From assembly GCF_001713375.1 (NCBI RefSeq), contig NZ_CP016449.1, positions 3,224,001-3,288,000 on the forward strand: 64,000 nt of DNA, in the 5' to 3' direction. The translations under genes were made by a program, and so were the position numbers. Below the pieces are notes generated by a model. That model was not told where the DNA came from and searched no databases. It was given only the letters and a program-made list of their open reading frames with translations. Source of the DNA: Hydrogenophaga sp. RAC07. Lineage in GTDB: Bacteria; Pseudomonadota; Gammaproteobacteria; Burkholderiales; Burkholderiaceae_C. This document shows, piece by piece, positions 11,089 to 21,488 of this stretch (position 1 is its first letter; each line of letters begins with the position of its first letter).

Positions 11089-12246
11089 ATGAAACGACTC
11101 TGGCTCCTGTTCGCCCAAACCGTCACCGTGCTGGTGGCGGCCCTGTTTGTGGTGGCCACCCTGCAGCCCCAGTGGCTCGGGCGCTCGGCGTCCGTGGCCT
11201 CGGTGGTGCCGGTGCTGGAAGCGCCCTCGCTGGGCACAGCACCCGCCGCGGTCGACGCTTCGTCCAGTTTTCGCAGCGCCGCGCGGGCTGCTTCGCCCGC
11301 GGTGGTGAGCATCAACACCAGCAAGGCTGCGGTCAGTGGTGCGCAGAGCGCCGACCCCTGGTTTCGCTTCTTTTTCGGCGACCAGGCTCAGAGCCAGCCG
11401 CAAACCGGCCTGGGTTCGGGCGTCATCGTGAGCCCGGCGGGTTATGTGCTGACCAACAACCACGTGATCGAGGAAGCCGACGAAATCGAGGTCATCCTCA
11501 ACGACGGTCGCAAGAGTGCGGCCAAGGTGATCGGCACCGACCCGGAAACCGACCTTGCCATCCTGAAGATCGAGCTGACCGACCTGCCCGTGATCACGCT
11601 GGGTAACTCCGACGCCCTGGAAATCGGCGATCAGGTGCTGGCCATCGGCAACCCGTTCGGCGTCGGGCAGACCGTGACCAGCGGCATCGTGAGTGCGTTG
11701 GGTCGCACACAACTGGGCATCAACACCTTCGAGAACTTCATCCAGACCGACGCCGCGATCAACCCGGGGAACTCGGGCGGGGCGCTGGTGGACGTCAAAG
11801 GGCACCTGATGGGCATCAACACGGCCATCTATTCGCGCTCGGGTGGATCGATGGGCATTGGTTTTGCCATCCCCACGTCCACCGCGCGCAACGTGCTGGA
11901 CGCGATCGTGCGAGACGGTCAGGTCACACGCGGATGGATTGGTGTGGAGCCTCAAGACCTCACACCCGAACTGGCAGAAAGCTTTGGTCTGGCGCCTGGT
12001 GCCGGCGTGGTGATCACAGGGGTCTTGCAGAACGGCCCGGCCGCACAAGCCGGCATCCGTCCCGGTGACGTGATCACTGCGGTGGGTGGCAAACCTGTGA
12101 GCACGGTGCCCCAACTGCTGTCTGCAGTGGCAGCGCTGCAACCGGGAACGGCCTCGCCATTGGATGTGACGCGCCGCGAAGGCAAGCTTCAGGTGCAGGT
12201 CACGCCGGGTCGGCGCAACGTTGCGCGCCAGGCGTCTGCACGATGA
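11089..12246 (+). CDS. Membrane-anchored HtrA-type serine protease (DegS/DegQ-like)
   Basis: This is a trypsin-like periplasmic quality-control protease of family S1C. The start at ATG 11089 (MKRLWLLFAQTVTVLVAALF) gives 385 residues with an uncleaved-looking N-terminal transmembrane anchor at about 5-25. The catalytic triad is His125 (NNHVIEEA), Asp155 (DPETDLAILKI) and Ser229 (NPGNSGGALVD). A single PDZ domain spans about 275-375. One PDZ domain and an anchor match DegS more than DegP. In other bacteria DegS-type proteases trigger the sigmaE response, but no rpoE/rseA locus is in this window, so that role is not shown. It converges on tatC with an 18 bp gap. Confidence 0.9.
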   Translation: MKRLWLLFAQTVTVLVAALFVVATLQPQWLGRSASVASVVPVLEAPSLGTAPAAVDASSSFRSAARAASPAVVSINTSKAAVSGAQSADPWFRFFFGDQAQSQPQTGLGSGVIVSPAGYVLTNNHVIEEADEIEVILNDGRKSAAKVIGTDPETDLAILKIELTDLPVITLGNSDALEIGDQVLAIGNPFGVGQTVTSGIVSALGRTQLGINTFENFIQTDAAINPGNSGGALVDVKGHLMGINTAIYSRSGGSMGIGFAIPTSTARNVLDAIVRDGQVTRGWIGVEPQDLTPELAESFGLAPGAGVVITGVLQNGPAAQAGIRPGDVITAVGGKPVSTVPQLLSAVAALQPGTASPLDVTRREGKLQVQVTPGRRNVARQASAR

Positions 12247-12264
12247 GGCGATGAAGGCCGCTGT

Positions 12265-13062
12265 TCAGGAAGCGGATTCCTTTTCGGCGGCCTCGGCTTC
12301 GGTGGGAGCAGCCGCCTTGATGAACCACTGCGCGCCCCAGATGCCGATTTCGTACAGGATGCACATGGGCACGGCGAGGGCGAGTTGCGAGATCACGTCG
12401 GGCGGCGTGACCACCGCTGCAATCACGAAAGCCACCACGATGAAGTAGCCGCGGAACTCCTTGAGTTTGTCCACCGTCACCATGTTCATCTTCACCAGCA
12501 GCACCACCACGATGGGCACCTGGAAAGCCAGGCCAAAGGCGAGGTAGAGCGACAGGATGGCCTCCACGTACGAGGCAATGTCGGGCGTGGCGGCCACACT
12601 GGCGGGTGTGAACTGCTGGATGAAGCCGAACATCTTGTCCAGCACGAAGAACTGGACAAAACCGATGCCCACGTAAGCCAGCAAGCTGCCCAGCACGATC
12701 AGCGGGATGGCAAAACGCTTTTCATGGCTGTAGAGGCCCGGCGCCACGAAGGCCCACACCTGGTACATCCACCACGGCAGCGACAGCAGCAGGGCCGCCA
12801 TGGCCAGCACCTTGATGGGCACGAAAAAGGGCGAGAACACGCCCACGGCAATCAGCTTGGCGTCCGGTGGCATGTGTGCACGGATGGGCACGGCAATCAA
12901 GTCGATCAATCCGCTGGGGCCGGGCCAGAACGCCAACAGGGCCATGCAGATCGCAAGACCAATGACACCGTAGAGCAATCTGTCCCGCAGCTCCATCAGG
13001 TGCTGCACGAACGGTTGTTCGGAACCGGCGAGTTCGTCGGTGGATTTTTCGGTGTCGGACAT
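12265..13062 (-). CDS. tatC: Sec-independent protein translocase subunit TatC
   Basis: TatC is the polytopic receptor that recognises twin-arginine signal peptides together with TatB. ATG 13062 ([30 protein letters not shown]) gives 265 residues with about six transmembrane helices. Conserved motifs are HLMELRDR and, after TM2, YQVWAFVAPGLYSHEKR. The tatB stop and this start share one base (TGATG), indicating translational coupling. Likely clients in this window are the Rieske protein (PetA) and MsrP, both of which show twin-arginine signals. Confidence 0.97.
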   Translation of the reverse strand: MSDTEKSTDELAGSEQPFVQHLMELRDRLLYGVIGLAICMALLAFWPGPSGLIDLIAVPIRAHMPPDAKLIAVGVFSPFFVPIKVLAMAALLLSLPWWMYQVWAFVAPGLYSHEKRFAIPLIVLGSLLAYVGIGFVQFFVLDKMFGFIQQFTPASVAATPDIASYVEAILSLYLAFGLAFQVPIVVVLLVKMNMVTVDKLKEFRGYFIVVAFVIAAVVTPPDVISQLALAVPMCILYEIGIWGAQWFIKAAAPTEAEAAEKESAS

Positions 13063-13556
13063 CAGCGGGGGGCGGAAGAGGAGCGGGGCCGAAAGCGGGC
13101 CACGCGGGCCGCGCCGGATTGGGTGCGAGTACGCACCCCGGTGCGGGCCTTGAACCACTGGGGCATGGCTTTCTGCTTGAGCCGCCAGTTCTTTTTGGGG
13201 TGTTTGTACACCGGTGGTTCGAGTGAACCGAGGCTGTCGTTCGAGCTGTAGGACGAACTGTTGCTGTCATCGAGCCCGGCGGTGGCATCGGACCACGACT
13301 TCTCGAAATCGCTGGCGCCGCTCTGCACCGACTGCTCCACGTCGCGCGCGGCACTGGTCACCGAATCCTTCATTTTCTTGAGCTCTTCGAGCTCCATGGA
13401 GCGGCTGACCTCGGACTTCACGTCGGCCACATAGCGCTGCGCCTTGCCCAGCAGGGCACCGACGGTGCGCGCCACACGCGGCAACTTCTCGGGGCCGATG
13501 ACGATCAACGCCACAGCCCCGATGAGGGCGAGTTTGGAAATGCCCAAATCAATCAT
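13062..13556 (-). CDS. tatB: Sec-independent protein translocase subunit TatB
   Basis: TatB forms the substrate receptor complex with TatC. The 164-residue product starts [33 protein letters not shown], with the short N-terminal helix, the GPEKLP hinge and a charged amphipathic helix to about residue 65. A long polar C-terminal region follows. It begins 94 bp after tatA and overlaps tatC by one base. The tail, rich in Ser then basic residues, is longer than in many homologues but variable in the family. Confidence 0.95.
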   Translation of the reverse strand: MIDLGISKLALIGAVALIVIGPEKLPRVARTVGALLGKAQRYVADVKSEVSRSMELEELKKMKDSVTSAARDVEQSVQSGASDFEKSWSDATAGLDDSNSSSYSSNDSLGSLEPPVYKHPKKNWRLKQKAMPQWFKARTGVRTRTQSGAARVARFRPRSSSAPR

Positions 13557-13649
13557 GTGTCGGCCATCCTGCGGGCGGTTCGGGCTCGGAACGAGCCTGG
13601 GGGGTGGACGCTCAGGCGGCGAGTGGTGTCACCGCAGCGCTCGGGAAGA

Positions 13650-13892
13650 TCAGCTTTTTTGCTTGGCTTCTACGTCGATGGCGTTCTTGTCGGCGCGGGT
13701 TTCCTGGGTCACTTGGCCGGCCGGGGCCGATGCGGTGTCGGCGGGGTTTTGTCCGCCTTCCTTGATCCCGTCCTTGAAGCCCTTGACAGCGCCGCCCAGA
13801 TCAGAGCCGATGTTCTTGAGCTTCTTCGTACCGAACACCATCACCACGATGAGCAGCACGATGAGCCAATGCCAGATTGAAAACGAACCCAT
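13650..13892 (-). CDS. tatA: Sec-independent protein translocase subunit TatA
   Basis: TatA oligomers provide the conduit for folded Tat substrates. The 80-residue protein begins [40 protein letters not shown]. It has a single transmembrane helix, an FGTKKL hinge and an amphipathic helix, with a short charged tail. The ribosome binding site is GGAG (CTGGAGTAAACC before ATG). It heads tatABC, directly after hinT in the same orientation. Confidence 0.96.
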   Translation of the reverse strand: MGSFSIWHWLIVLLIVVMVFGTKKLKNIGSDLGGAVKGFKDGIKEGGQNPADTASAPAGQVTQETRADKNAIDVEAKQKS

Positions 13893-13938
13893 GGTTTACT
13901 CCAGATATTGAGGTGTTGCGCAGTGCGCTGTGGGTGGG

Positions 13939-13944
13939 ATTCTA
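13939..13944 (-). promoter_or_regulatory. Possible -10 box before tatA
   Basis: TAGAAT on the minus strand lies about 47 bp before the tatA start. The TTGAAC upstream of it is only 13 bp away, so the -35 assignment fails. The 132 bp between hinT and tatA may therefore hold a tatABC promoter, but this is a weak visual call. Confidence 0.25.
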
Positions 13945-14024
13945 AGCCCGTGCAGTAGTTCAAGCCCGTTGGGCAGGCAATTCCAGCACCGTCGCCGCGG
14001 GCTGCGGCGCCAACGGCGGCGAGG

Positions 14025-14387
14025 TCAGCCGCGCAACCAGGGTCTGGGGCCGCCCATCACATGCACATGCAGGTGGTGAACCTCCTGTCCGCCCTCGCTG
14101 CCCGTGTTGCACAGGATGCGAAAACCGCCCTCGGGATACGGGTTGCAGCCCTGCTCCGTAGCGAGCTTGGGCGCGAGCACCATCATCCGGCCCATGAGCC
14201 GCTCGTGTTCGGGCCCGAGCTGCGCCATGGACGCAATGTGCAGCTTGGGCACCAGCAGGAAATGCACCGGCGCCCAGGGATGGATGTCGTGGAAGGCAAA
14301 GAGGTCTTCGTCCTCGTACACCTTCCTCGACGGAATCTGGCCAGCGATGATCTTGCAGAAGATGCAGTTGGGGTCGTGTGCGGTCAT
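14025..14387 (-). CDS. hinT: HIT-family purine nucleotide phosphoramidase
   Basis: HinT-type proteins hydrolyse adenosine 5'-phosphoramidates and related nucleotides. The 120-residue product starts MTAHDPNCIFCKIIAGQIPSRKVYEDEDLFAF. It ends with the histidine triad HHLHVHV at residues 104-110 (HxHxH core at 105, 107, 109), then MGGPRPW. It lies between the DUF4870-like gene and tatA, a position common near hisIE in betaproteobacteria. Confidence 0.93.
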   Translation of the reverse strand: MTAHDPNCIFCKIIAGQIPSRKVYEDEDLFAFHDIHPWAPVHFLLVPKLHIASMAQLGPEHERLMGRMMVLAPKLATEQGCNPYPEGGFRILCNTGSEGGQEVHHLHVHVMGGPRPWLRG

Positions 14388-14405
14388 GTCGGCAGCGCAG
14401 AGTAT

Positions 14406-14795
14406 TCAATCGGGCATGGCCTGGTTGGCGTTCATGCGCACCATGCCCTTGACGATGCGGTAGAGGAACCAGATGGAGATGACGCCCCAGGCAATCCAGC
14501 CCGGCAGCACAAAGAGCAGCCACAGCGGCAACGTGACCAGGTAGAGCACGGCGGCCCAGATCACGGTGCGGATGCGCCAGGAAAAATGGCTGGCCTGCCA
14601 GGTGCCTTCGGCATCGCCTTTTTTCACCAGATCGATGACCAGCGCCACGATCAGCAAGGCCACGCCGGGCTGGGTGGCGGGCAACACCGCGCCCACCGCC
14701 ACGATGAGGTGCAGGATGTAACTGACCCAGCCAATCGTCTTGAGGGACTGGGCGCGTTCACTGTCGACCGGTTCAACGTCGATGATGTCGCTCAT
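14406..14795 (-). CDS. DUF4870-like small membrane protein
   Basis: The 129-residue protein has a polar N-terminus (MSDIIDVEPVDSERAQSLKTIGW). Three hydrophobic helices follow, at about 24-38, 44-58 and 78-118, the last probably a hairpin. The layout resembles the DUF4870/YidH-like membrane proteins often found beside hinT and hisE in Comamonadaceae. No catalytic motif is visible and no function can be given. It starts 12 bp after the hisE stop and is followed by hinT after 18 bp, so it is probably part of the his-hinT-tat transcript. Confidence 0.75.
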   Translation of the reverse strand: MSDIIDVEPVDSERAQSLKTIGWVSYILHLIVAVGAVLPATQPGVALLIVALVIDLVKKGDAEGTWQASHFSWRIRTVIWAAVLYLVTLPLWLLFVLPGWIAWGVISIWFLYRIVKGMVRMNANQAMPD

Positions 14796-14807
14796 GGTGG
14801 TGTCCTC

Positions 14808-15188
14808 TCATTGGGCATCGGACTCGGTGCCGGCTTCGCGCGCCCGCACCTTGCGCATGGCTTTTTCTTCCAGGCCGCTCAAGCCTTCGCGGCGCACCAG
14901 CTCGGCCACCACATCGGCCGGTCCGAGCCGGTAGTGGGCCAGCGCGATCATGCAATGAAACCAGAGGTCGGCCACCTCATTCACCAGCTTTTGCGGGTCG
15001 CCGCCGTGGTCCAGGTCCTTGGCGGCCATCACGGCTTCGGTGGCTTCTTCGCCGATCTTCTTGAGGAAGCTGTCCGGCCCTTTGTGCAGCAGCCGGGCGA
15101 CATAACTCTTCTCGGGATTGCCGCCGCTGGCCGGCTTGCGGCTTTCGATCACGGCGGCCAGACGCTCCAGGTCGTCGGTGGGGTTCAT
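14808..15188 (-). CDS. hisE: Phosphoribosyl-ATP pyrophosphatase
   Basis: HisE hydrolyses phosphoribosyl-ATP to phosphoribosyl-AMP, step 2 of histidine synthesis. The start at ATG 15188 ([34 protein letters not shown]) gives 126 residues. The all-alpha MazG-like signature [15 protein letters not shown] and [14 protein letters not shown] carries the metal-binding Glu/Asp residues. A longer frame upstream covers hisI sequence and was rejected. It begins 7 bp after the hisI stop; hisI and hisE are separate genes here, not the fused hisIE of enterobacteria. Confidence 0.95.
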   Translation of the reverse strand: MNPTDDLERLAAVIESRKPASGGNPEKSYVARLLHKGPDSFLKKIGEEATEAVMAAKDLDHGGDPQKLVNEVADLWFHCMIALAHYRLGPADVVAELVRREGLSGLEEKAMRKVRAREAGTESDAQ

Positions 15189-15195
15189 GCGCGGC

Positions 15196-15585
15196 TCACT
15201 TGTAAATGGATTCGGGGTCTTTGAGCACCGGCTCGACCGCATGCCACTGATCTCGGTCCAGGCGCTGGAAAAAACAGCTGTGACGACCCGTGTGGCAGGC
15301 AATACCGGGCTCGTGGCCCAGCTGGGTGACCTTGAGCAGCACCACGTCGTTGTCACAGTCCATGCGGATGTCGTGCACGGTCTGCACGTGGCCCGACTCT
15401 TCGCCCTTGAACCACAGCTTGTTGCGCGAGCGGCTGAAATACACCGCGCGCCCCAACTCGGCCGTTTTCTCCAGCGCCTCGCGGTTCATCCACGCGAACA
15501 TGAGCACATCACCCGTGGCCGCCTCCTGCGCGATCACGGGCACGAGGCCCTGCGCATCCCACTTCACTTCGTCCAACCAGTTCAT
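15196..15585 (-). CDS. hisI: Phosphoribosyl-AMP cyclohydrolase
   Basis: HisI opens the adenine ring of phosphoribosyl-AMP, step 3 of histidine synthesis. The 129-residue protein begins [21 protein letters not shown]. It contains the signature [10 protein letters not shown] and the metal-binding [11 protein letters not shown] segment. The zinc-binding [16 protein letters not shown] region follows. It is separated from hisF by the oppositely oriented LapA-like gene, so it probably has its own promoter in the 133 bp upstream stretch 15586-15718. Confidence 0.96.
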   Translation of the reverse strand: MNWLDEVKWDAQGLVPVIAQEAATGDVLMFAWMNREALEKTAELGRAVYFSRSRNKLWFKGEESGHVQTVHDIRMDCDNDVVLLKVTQLGHEPGIACHTGRHSCFFQRLDRDQWHAVEPVLKDPESIYK

Positions 15586-15718
15586 GCAACGAATCTAACA
15601 TGGGCATTTGTGCCCCGATGTGTCAGCGCGGGCAAAGTCGCTACGATGAGACCGGTTCTGACGAGACCGATGCCCGATCCGATCACTTGCCACTGCGCAG
15701 CACGCGCACAGGAAACCC

Positions 15719-16213
15719 ATGAAAATCCGCACCCTCCTCCTCATCCTGTTCATCCTGCTGGTCGCCGGCTTCGTGGCACTCAACTTCGCCCAGATCCTGC
15801 AACCCACGGCCTTGAACTTCGGCTTCACAGAGGTGCAGGCGCCGCTTGGCCTCGTGCTCCTGGCGATGCTTGCCGTGGTGCTGATCGTGTTTCTGGCCGC
15901 GCTGGTCTACCAGCAGACCACGCACATGATGGAAGTGCGCCGCGTTACGCGCGAAGCGTCGGAGCAACGCACGCTGGCCGACAAGGCCGAGGCCTCCCGT
16001 TTCACCGAGTTGCGCACGTTCCTGCAAGCCGAGATGCAGGCCACGGCCGCGCGGGAGATCGATCTGGCCGAGAAGCTGCACCTGAAGGTGGACCGCCTGC
16101 AAGCCGCCATGACCGAGGTGATCGAGCAGAACGGCAATGGTCTCAGTGCGAGCCTGGGTGAACTCGAAGACCGCCTGGAGCGGCAGTACCAGCTGCGCAA
16201 CGACCGGACCTGA
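15719..16213 (+). CDS. LapA-domain inner-membrane protein
   Basis: The 164-residue protein begins MKIRTLLLILFILLVAGFVALNFAQILQPTALNFGF. It has transmembrane helices at about 4-24 and 43-66 and a long charged helix or coiled coil from about 75 to 160. The two-helix start resembles LapA (DUF1049) proteins, which in E. coli help regulate LPS assembly; that function is not demonstrated here. It is transcribed against the histidine genes and inserted between hisF and hisI. Its stop is 6 bp from the hisF stop. A TACGAT -10-like box lies at 15642-15647. Confidence 0.7.
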   Translation: MKIRTLLLILFILLVAGFVALNFAQILQPTALNFGFTEVQAPLGLVLLAMLAVVLIVFLAALVYQQTTHMMEVRRVTREASEQRTLADKAEASRFTELRTFLQAEMQATAAREIDLAEKLHLKVDRLQAAMTEVIEQNGNGLSASLGELEDRLERQYQLRNDRT

Positions 16214-16219
16214 AACCGG

Positions 16220-16999
<780 letters not shown>

Positions 17000-17001
17000 G
17001 C

Positions 17002-17742
17002 TCAGCCGTTCAACTCGTCTGCAAGGTTTTGAGCCCTTTCAAAATCCAGGTCGCCGCTGTAGATCGAACGACCGCAGATCACGCCTTCGACGCCCTCGTC
17101 TTCCACCGCGCACAGGGCACGGATGTCTTCGAGGTTGGACAGGCCGCCCGAGGCGATGACAGGGATGGACAGCGCCTGCGCCAGCTTCACCGTGGCTTCG
17201 ATGTTGATGCCCGAGAGCATGCCGTCGCGGCCGATGTCGGTGTAGATGATGCCTTCGACACCGTAGTCCTCGAACTTCTTGCCGAGATCGACCACCTCGT
17301 GGCCGGTGAGCTTGCTCCAGCCGTCGGTGGCGACTTTGCCGTCCTTGGCGTCCAGTCCCACGATGATGTGGCCGCCGAACGCGGTGCAGGCGTCCTGTAG
17401 GAAGCCGGGGTTCTTGACCGCAGCGGTGCCGATGATCACGTAGCGCAAGCCGGCATCCAGGTAGCGCTCGATGGTGTCGAGATCTCGGATTCCGCCGCCG
17501 AGCTGCACGTCCACCTCGGACCCCACCTCTTTGAGGATGGCGCGGATGGCCTGTTCGTTCTTCGGTTTGCCGGCAAACGCTCCGTTGAGGTCCACCAGGT
17601 GCACGCGGCGCGCGCCCTTGTCGACCCAGCTGCGCGCGATGGCCGCCGGGTCTTCACCGAACACGGTGGATTGGTCCATGTCGCCTTGTTTCAAGCGAAC
17701 GCACTGGCCGTCTTTCAGATCAATGGCAGGAATCAGCAGCAT
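17002..17742 (-). CDS. hisA: ProFAR isomerase
   Basis: HisA isomerises ProFAR to PRFAR by an Amadori rearrangement. The 246-residue barrel begins [21 protein letters not shown], with catalytic Asp8. It carries VQLGGGIRD, a [11 protein letters not shown] segment with the second acid, and [12 protein letters not shown]. It lies 18 bp after hisH and 2 bp before hisF, inside the compact histidine operon. Confidence 0.97.
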   Translation of the reverse strand: MLLIPAIDLKDGQCVRLKQGDMDQSTVFGEDPAAIARSWVDKGARRVHLVDLNGAFAGKPKNEQAIRAILKEVGSEVDVQLGGGIRDLDTIERYLDAGLRYVIIGTAAVKNPGFLQDACTAFGGHIIVGLDAKDGKVATDGWSKLTGHEVVDLGKKFEDYGVEGIIYTDIGRDGMLSGINIEATVKLAQALSIPVIASGGLSNLEDIRALCAVEDEGVEGVICGRSIYSGDLDFERAQNLADELNG

Positions 17743-17760
17743 GATGGTGTGGTGAAAGGC

Positions 17761-18420
17761 CTAGGGGTTCCAGGAAAGGAAGTTGCGGTAAAGCGCCAGC
17801 CCCTGGTCGGCACTTTTTTCGGGGTGAAACTGGGTGGCAAAAATGTTGTCGCGGGCAATCGCTGCGGCGAAGCGGCCACCATAGTCGGCTTCGCCCACAC
17901 AGTGCAAGGCCTGGACAGGCCGAGCATAAAAGCTGTGCACGAAATAAAAATAGGAGCCATCCCGGATACCGGCCCACAGCGGGTGCACGGGGCGGCCCAG
18001 GTCGTGGAACACCGGGTTCCAGCCCATCTGGGGCACCTTGAAGCGGCTGCCATCGGCCTGCAGACGTCCTTCAAGCCGAAAACGAACGACCTCGCCGGGA
18101 ATCAGGCCCAGCCCGTCGGTCGGGCCTTCTTCGCTGCGGTCCAGCAGCATCTGCATGCCCACGCACACGCCGAACAGCGGCTTGTTGGCAGCGGCATGCA
18201 GCACGGCTTCTTTCAATCCGGAAGCGGCCAGCTCGTTCATGCAGTCGGCCATGTGACCCTGGCCGGGCAGCACCACGCGGTCGGCGTCCAGCACATCCTG
18301 CGCACGCGAGGTGACCAGCACCTCCACATCTGCCGAGCGTGCCACGTGTTGCACGGCCTGCGACACGGAGCGCAGGTTGCCGCTGCCGTAGTCCACCACG
18401 GCGACTGTCTTGCGTTTCAT
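17761..18420 (-). CDS. hisH: Imidazole glycerol phosphate synthase, glutaminase subunit
   Basis: HisH is the class I glutamine amidotransferase that feeds ammonia to HisF. The 219-residue product begins [23 protein letters not shown]. The nucleophile is Cys86 in [12 protein letters not shown], and the triad is completed by His199 and Glu201 in TQFHPEKS. The oxyanion segment PGQGHM is near residue 52. It is 13 bp after hisB and 18 bp before hisA. Confidence 0.97.
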   Translation of the reverse strand: MKRKTVAVVDYGSGNLRSVSQAVQHVARSADVEVLVTSRAQDVLDADRVVLPGQGHMADCMNELAASGLKEAVLHAAANKPLFGVCVGMQMLLDRSEEGPTDGLGLIPGEVVRFRLEGRLQADGSRFKVPQMGWNPVFHDLGRPVHPLWAGIRDGSYFYFVHSFYARPVQALHCVGEADYGGRFAAAIARDNIFATQFHPEKSADQGLALYRNFLSWNP

Positions 18421-18433
18421 GGCCAGGAAGGGG

Positions 18434-19063
18434 TTACAGCGAACCTTTGGTCGAGGGAATCACGTCGCCCATGCGCGGGTCGCGCTCCAGCGCCATGCGC
18501 ACGGCGCGGGCAAATGCCTTGAACACGGTTTCGGCCTGGTGGTGGGCGTTTTCGCCGTGCAGGTTGTCGATGTGCAGGGTGACGCCGGCGTGGTTCACAA
18601 AACCCTGGAAGAACTCGAAGGCGAGCTGGGTGTCGAAACCGCCGACCATGCCGCTCTTGAACGGCACGCGCATGTGCAGGCCCGGGCGGCCCGAAAAATC
18701 GATGACGACGCGCGAGAGCGCTTCGTCCAGTGGCACATAGGCGTGGCCGTAGCGGCGGATGCCTTTTTTGTCGCCCACGGCCTGCGCAAAGGCCTGGCCC
18801 AGCGTGATGCCCACGTCTTCCACCGTATGGTGGCCGTCGATGTGCAGGTCGCCCACGGCCTGGATCTCGAGGTCGATCAGCCCGTGGCGGGCGATCTGGT
18901 CGAGCATGTGGTCAAAGAAACCGATGCCGGTGGCCAGCGTGGCGGCACCGGTGCCGTCGAGGTTCACACGCACGCCGATCTGCGTTTCCGAGGTGTTGCG
19001 CTGCACGAATGCCACGCGGTCATGGGTTCCTGCGGGGACGGATGCGGAAGGCGTGGAGGTCAT
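18434..19063 (-). CDS. hisB: Imidazoleglycerol-phosphate dehydratase
   Basis: HisB dehydrates imidazole glycerol phosphate to imidazole acetol phosphate. The 209-residue protein is the monofunctional form without a fused histidinol phosphatase. Its manganese-binding repeats are clear: [13 protein letters not shown] and [15 protein letters not shown], then [12 protein letters not shown] and [17 protein letters not shown]. The ATG overlaps the hisC stop by 4 bp (ATGA). A histidinol-phosphatase gene is not seen in this window. Confidence 0.97.
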   Translation of the reverse strand: MTSTPSASVPAGTHDRVAFVQRNTSETQIGVRVNLDGTGAATLATGIGFFDHMLDQIARHGLIDLEIQAVGDLHIDGHHTVEDVGITLGQAFAQAVGDKKGIRRYGHAYVPLDEALSRVVIDFSGRPGLHMRVPFKSGMVGGFDTQLAFEFFQGFVNHAGVTLHIDNLHGENAHHQAETVFKAFARAVRMALERDPRMGDVIPSTKGSL

Positions 19064-20148
19064 GGAGTGGTTTGGAGGGCGCGGATCAGCGAGGCATTCT
19101 CAGACGGTGTGCCCACCGTCAGCCGCAGACAGTTGGTCAGCAGTGGGTGCATTTTAGAAACATTCTTCACCAGAATGCCCTGGGTCTTGAGGCTGTCAAA
19201 ACAACGTTGCGCATCGGGCACACGCACCAACACCATGTTGGCGTCGCTCGGGAAGGGCTCAAAGCCCGGCATCCGGCGCAGGGCGTCGATCAACACGGTG
19301 CGTTGTTCGCAGATCTGCGCGGCCTGCTGCGCAAACACCTCGGTGTGTTCCAGCGCGAACAGCGCGCATTCGGCATTGAGCACGCTCACGTTGTAGGGCG
19401 GGCGCAGCTTGTCGACTTCCTGCACCAACGCCTGCGGCCCGAGCAGGTAGCCCAGACGCACGCCGGCGAGGCCAAACTTGGAGAGCGTGCGCATGAGCAG
19501 CACATTGGCGTTGGCCGCCGGATGGGCGCGAATCTCGTCGAGCCAGCTGCGGCTGGAGAACGGCTGATAAGCCTCGTCCATCACCACCAAGCCGCCGAAG
19601 CTGGCCGCCTCATCGATGAGGCGGCGGATGGTGTCCGCGCTCCACAGATTGGCCGTGGGGTTGTTGGGGTAAGCGATGTGGGTGATGGCGGGCTTGTGCT
19701 CACGCATGGCCGCCACCATGGCCGCCTCGTCCAGCTCGAAGTCGACCGTGAGCGGCACACCCACAAATTTCAGTCCTTGCAGCTGCGCGCTCATGGCGTA
19801 CATGACGAAGCCGGGCAGCGGTGCCAGCACGGTGGCACCCGGCAGGTCGCAGGCCAGGGTCAGCAGCGAGATGAGTTCGTCCGAACCGTTGCCCAGCATC
19901 AGGCTGCAGCCGGCGGGCAGGTCCACGTAGCGTGCCAGCGCGGCCTTGAGGTCTTCCACGCGCGGACCGGGGTAGCGGTTCACCGCCACAGCGCCCAGGC
20001 GCGCACCGAGCGCGGCCTGCAGCTCGGGCGGCAGCGCATACGGATTTTCCATCGCATCGAGCTTGACCATGCCGGTGGCGTCCTGCACGGCGTAGGCGTG
20101 CATGGACTGCACGTCCTGGCGGATCATGTTCAGAGGGTTCATGCTCAT
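19060..20148 (-). CDS. hisC: Histidinol-phosphate aminotransferase
   Basis: HisC transfers an amino group from glutamate to imidazole acetol phosphate, using PLP. The start at ATG 20148 ([23 protein letters not shown]) gives 362 residues; another ATG lies two codons on. The open frame continues far upstream as an artefact opposite hisD. The Schiff-base lysine is Lys224 in [24 protein letters not shown] and MDEAYQPF carry the expected PLP-binding Asn and Asp. It overlaps hisD and hisB by 4 bp ATGA junctions on both sides. Confidence 0.97.
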   Translation of the reverse strand: MSMNPLNMIRQDVQSMHAYAVQDATGMVKLDAMENPYALPPELQAALGARLGAVAVNRYPGPRVEDLKAALARYVDLPAGCSLMLGNGSDELISLLTLACDLPGATVLAPLPGFVMYAMSAQLQGLKFVGVPLTVDFELDEAAMVAAMREHKPAITHIAYPNNPTANLWSADTIRRLIDEAASFGGLVVMDEAYQPFSSRSWLDEIRAHPAANANVLLMRTLSKFGLAGVRLGYLLGPQALVQEVDKLRPPYNVSVLNAECALFALEHTEVFAQQAAQICEQRTVLIDALRRMPGFEPFPSDANMVLVRVPDAQRCFDSLKTQGILVKNVSKMHPLLTNCLRLTVGTPSENASLIRALQTTP

Positions 20149-21488
20149 GGGGTACTCCGCATCGGTGGCACTTCGTTGAGCCGCATCTCGGCCGCACGCG
20201 CGTGCGCCTGCAGCCCTTCGCCGTACGCCATCTCGGCGGCAATCAGACCCAGGCTCTGGGCGCCGGCCTGGCTCACCTCGATGAGGCTGCTGCGCTTCTG
20301 GAAGTCGTACACGCCCAATGGCGAGCTGAAGCGCGCGGTGCCGCTGGTGGGCAACACGTGGTTGGGGCCGGCGCAATAGTCGCCCAGGCTCTCGCTGGTG
20401 TAGGCGCCCAGGAAGATGGCGCCCGCGTGTTTGAGCAGCGGCTCCCAGCGGTGCGGCTCGCTGCTCGACACCTCCAGGTGCTCGGGCGCGATGCGGTTGC
20501 TGATCGCGCAGGCCTCTTCCATGCTCCGTGTGTGGATCAGCGCGCCGCGGTCGCTCAAGCTCTTGGCGATGATGGCCGCGCGCGGCATGGTGGGCAGCAG
20601 GCGGTCGATGGCGGCCTGCACCGCGTCGATGTAAGCGGCGTCGGGGCACAGCAGGATGCTCTGCGCCAACTCGTCGTGCTCGGCCTGGCTGAACAGGTCC
20701 ATCGCCACCCAGTCGGCGGGCGTGCTGCCGTCGGCCAGCACGAGGATTTCGCTCGGGCCGGCGATCATGTCGATGCCCACGGTGCCGAACACGCGCTTCT
20801 TGGCGCTGGCCACATAGGCGTTGCCCGGGCCGGTGATCTTGTCGACCTTGGGCACGGTGGCCGTGCCGTAGGCCAGCGCCGCCACGGCCTGCGCGCCCCC
20901 GATGGTGAAGGCGCGCGAGACGCCGGCCACATAGGCGGCGGCGAGCACCAATGGGTTCTTCTCGCCGCGGGGCGTGGGCACCACCATGATGATCTCGGCC
21001 ACGCCGGCCACATGGGCGGGAATCGCGTTCATCAACACGCTCGACGGGTACGCTGCCTTGCCGCCGGGCACGTAGATGCCCACGCGGTCCAGCGGCGTGA
21101 CCTTCTGGCCCAGCAACGTGCCGTCTTCGTCGCGGTAGCTCCAACTCTCGCCGCCCGCCTTTTTCTGGGCCTCGTGGTAGCTGCGCACCCGGCGGGCCGC
21201 GGCCTGCAGGGCATCGCGCTGTGCGTCGGGCAAACCGTCGAAGGCGGCCTTCAACTCGGTCTGTGTGAGTTCCAGCTGGCCCAGACTTGCCACATCGAGG
21301 CCATCAAAACGGGCGGTGTATTCCAGCACCGCAGCATCACCGCGCGTCTTCACGTCGTTCAGGATGCCGGCCACACGCTCCTCGATCGCACCGTCGGTCT
21401 CGGCCGACCAATGCAGCCGGGCCGCGAACTGCGCCTCGAAATCGGCGGCGGTGGTGGACAGGCGGGCGGGACGGGCGGTGAAGGTCAT
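20145..21488 (-). CDS. hisD: Histidinol dehydrogenase
   Basis: HisD performs the last two steps of histidine synthesis, oxidising histidinol to histidine with NAD and zinc. The 447-residue protein contains [36 protein letters not shown] and the zinc and active-site region [40 protein letters not shown] lies toward the C-terminus. It overlaps hisG upstream and hisC downstream by 4 bp each. Confidence 0.97.
   Translation of the reverse strand: MTFTARPARLSTTAADFEAQFAARLHWSAETDGAIEERVAGILNDVKTRGDAAVLEYTARFDGLDVASLGQLELTQTELKAAFDGLPDAQRDALQAAARRVRSYHEAQKKAGGESWSYRDEDGTLLGQKVTPLDRVGIYVPGGKAAYPSSVLMNAIPAHVAGVAEIIMVVPTPRGEKNPLVLAAAYVAGVSRAFTIGGAQAVAALAYGTATVPKVDKITGPGNAYVASAKKRVFGTVGIDMIAGPSEILVLADGSTPADWVAMDLFSQAEHDELAQSILLCPDAAYIDAVQAAIDRLLPTMPRAAIIAKSLSDRGALIHTRSMEEACAISNRIAPEHLEVSSSEPHRWEPLLKHAGAIFLGAYTSESLGDYCAGPNHVLPTSGTARFSSPLGVYDFQKRSSLIEVSQAGAQSLGLIAAEMAYGEGLQAHARAAEMRLNEVPPMRSTP

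Noticed and set aside
19060..21144. A fused 694-residue hisC protein
   Set aside because: Only the part from ATG 20148 matches aminotransferases. The upstream portion is an out-of-frame reading of hisD.
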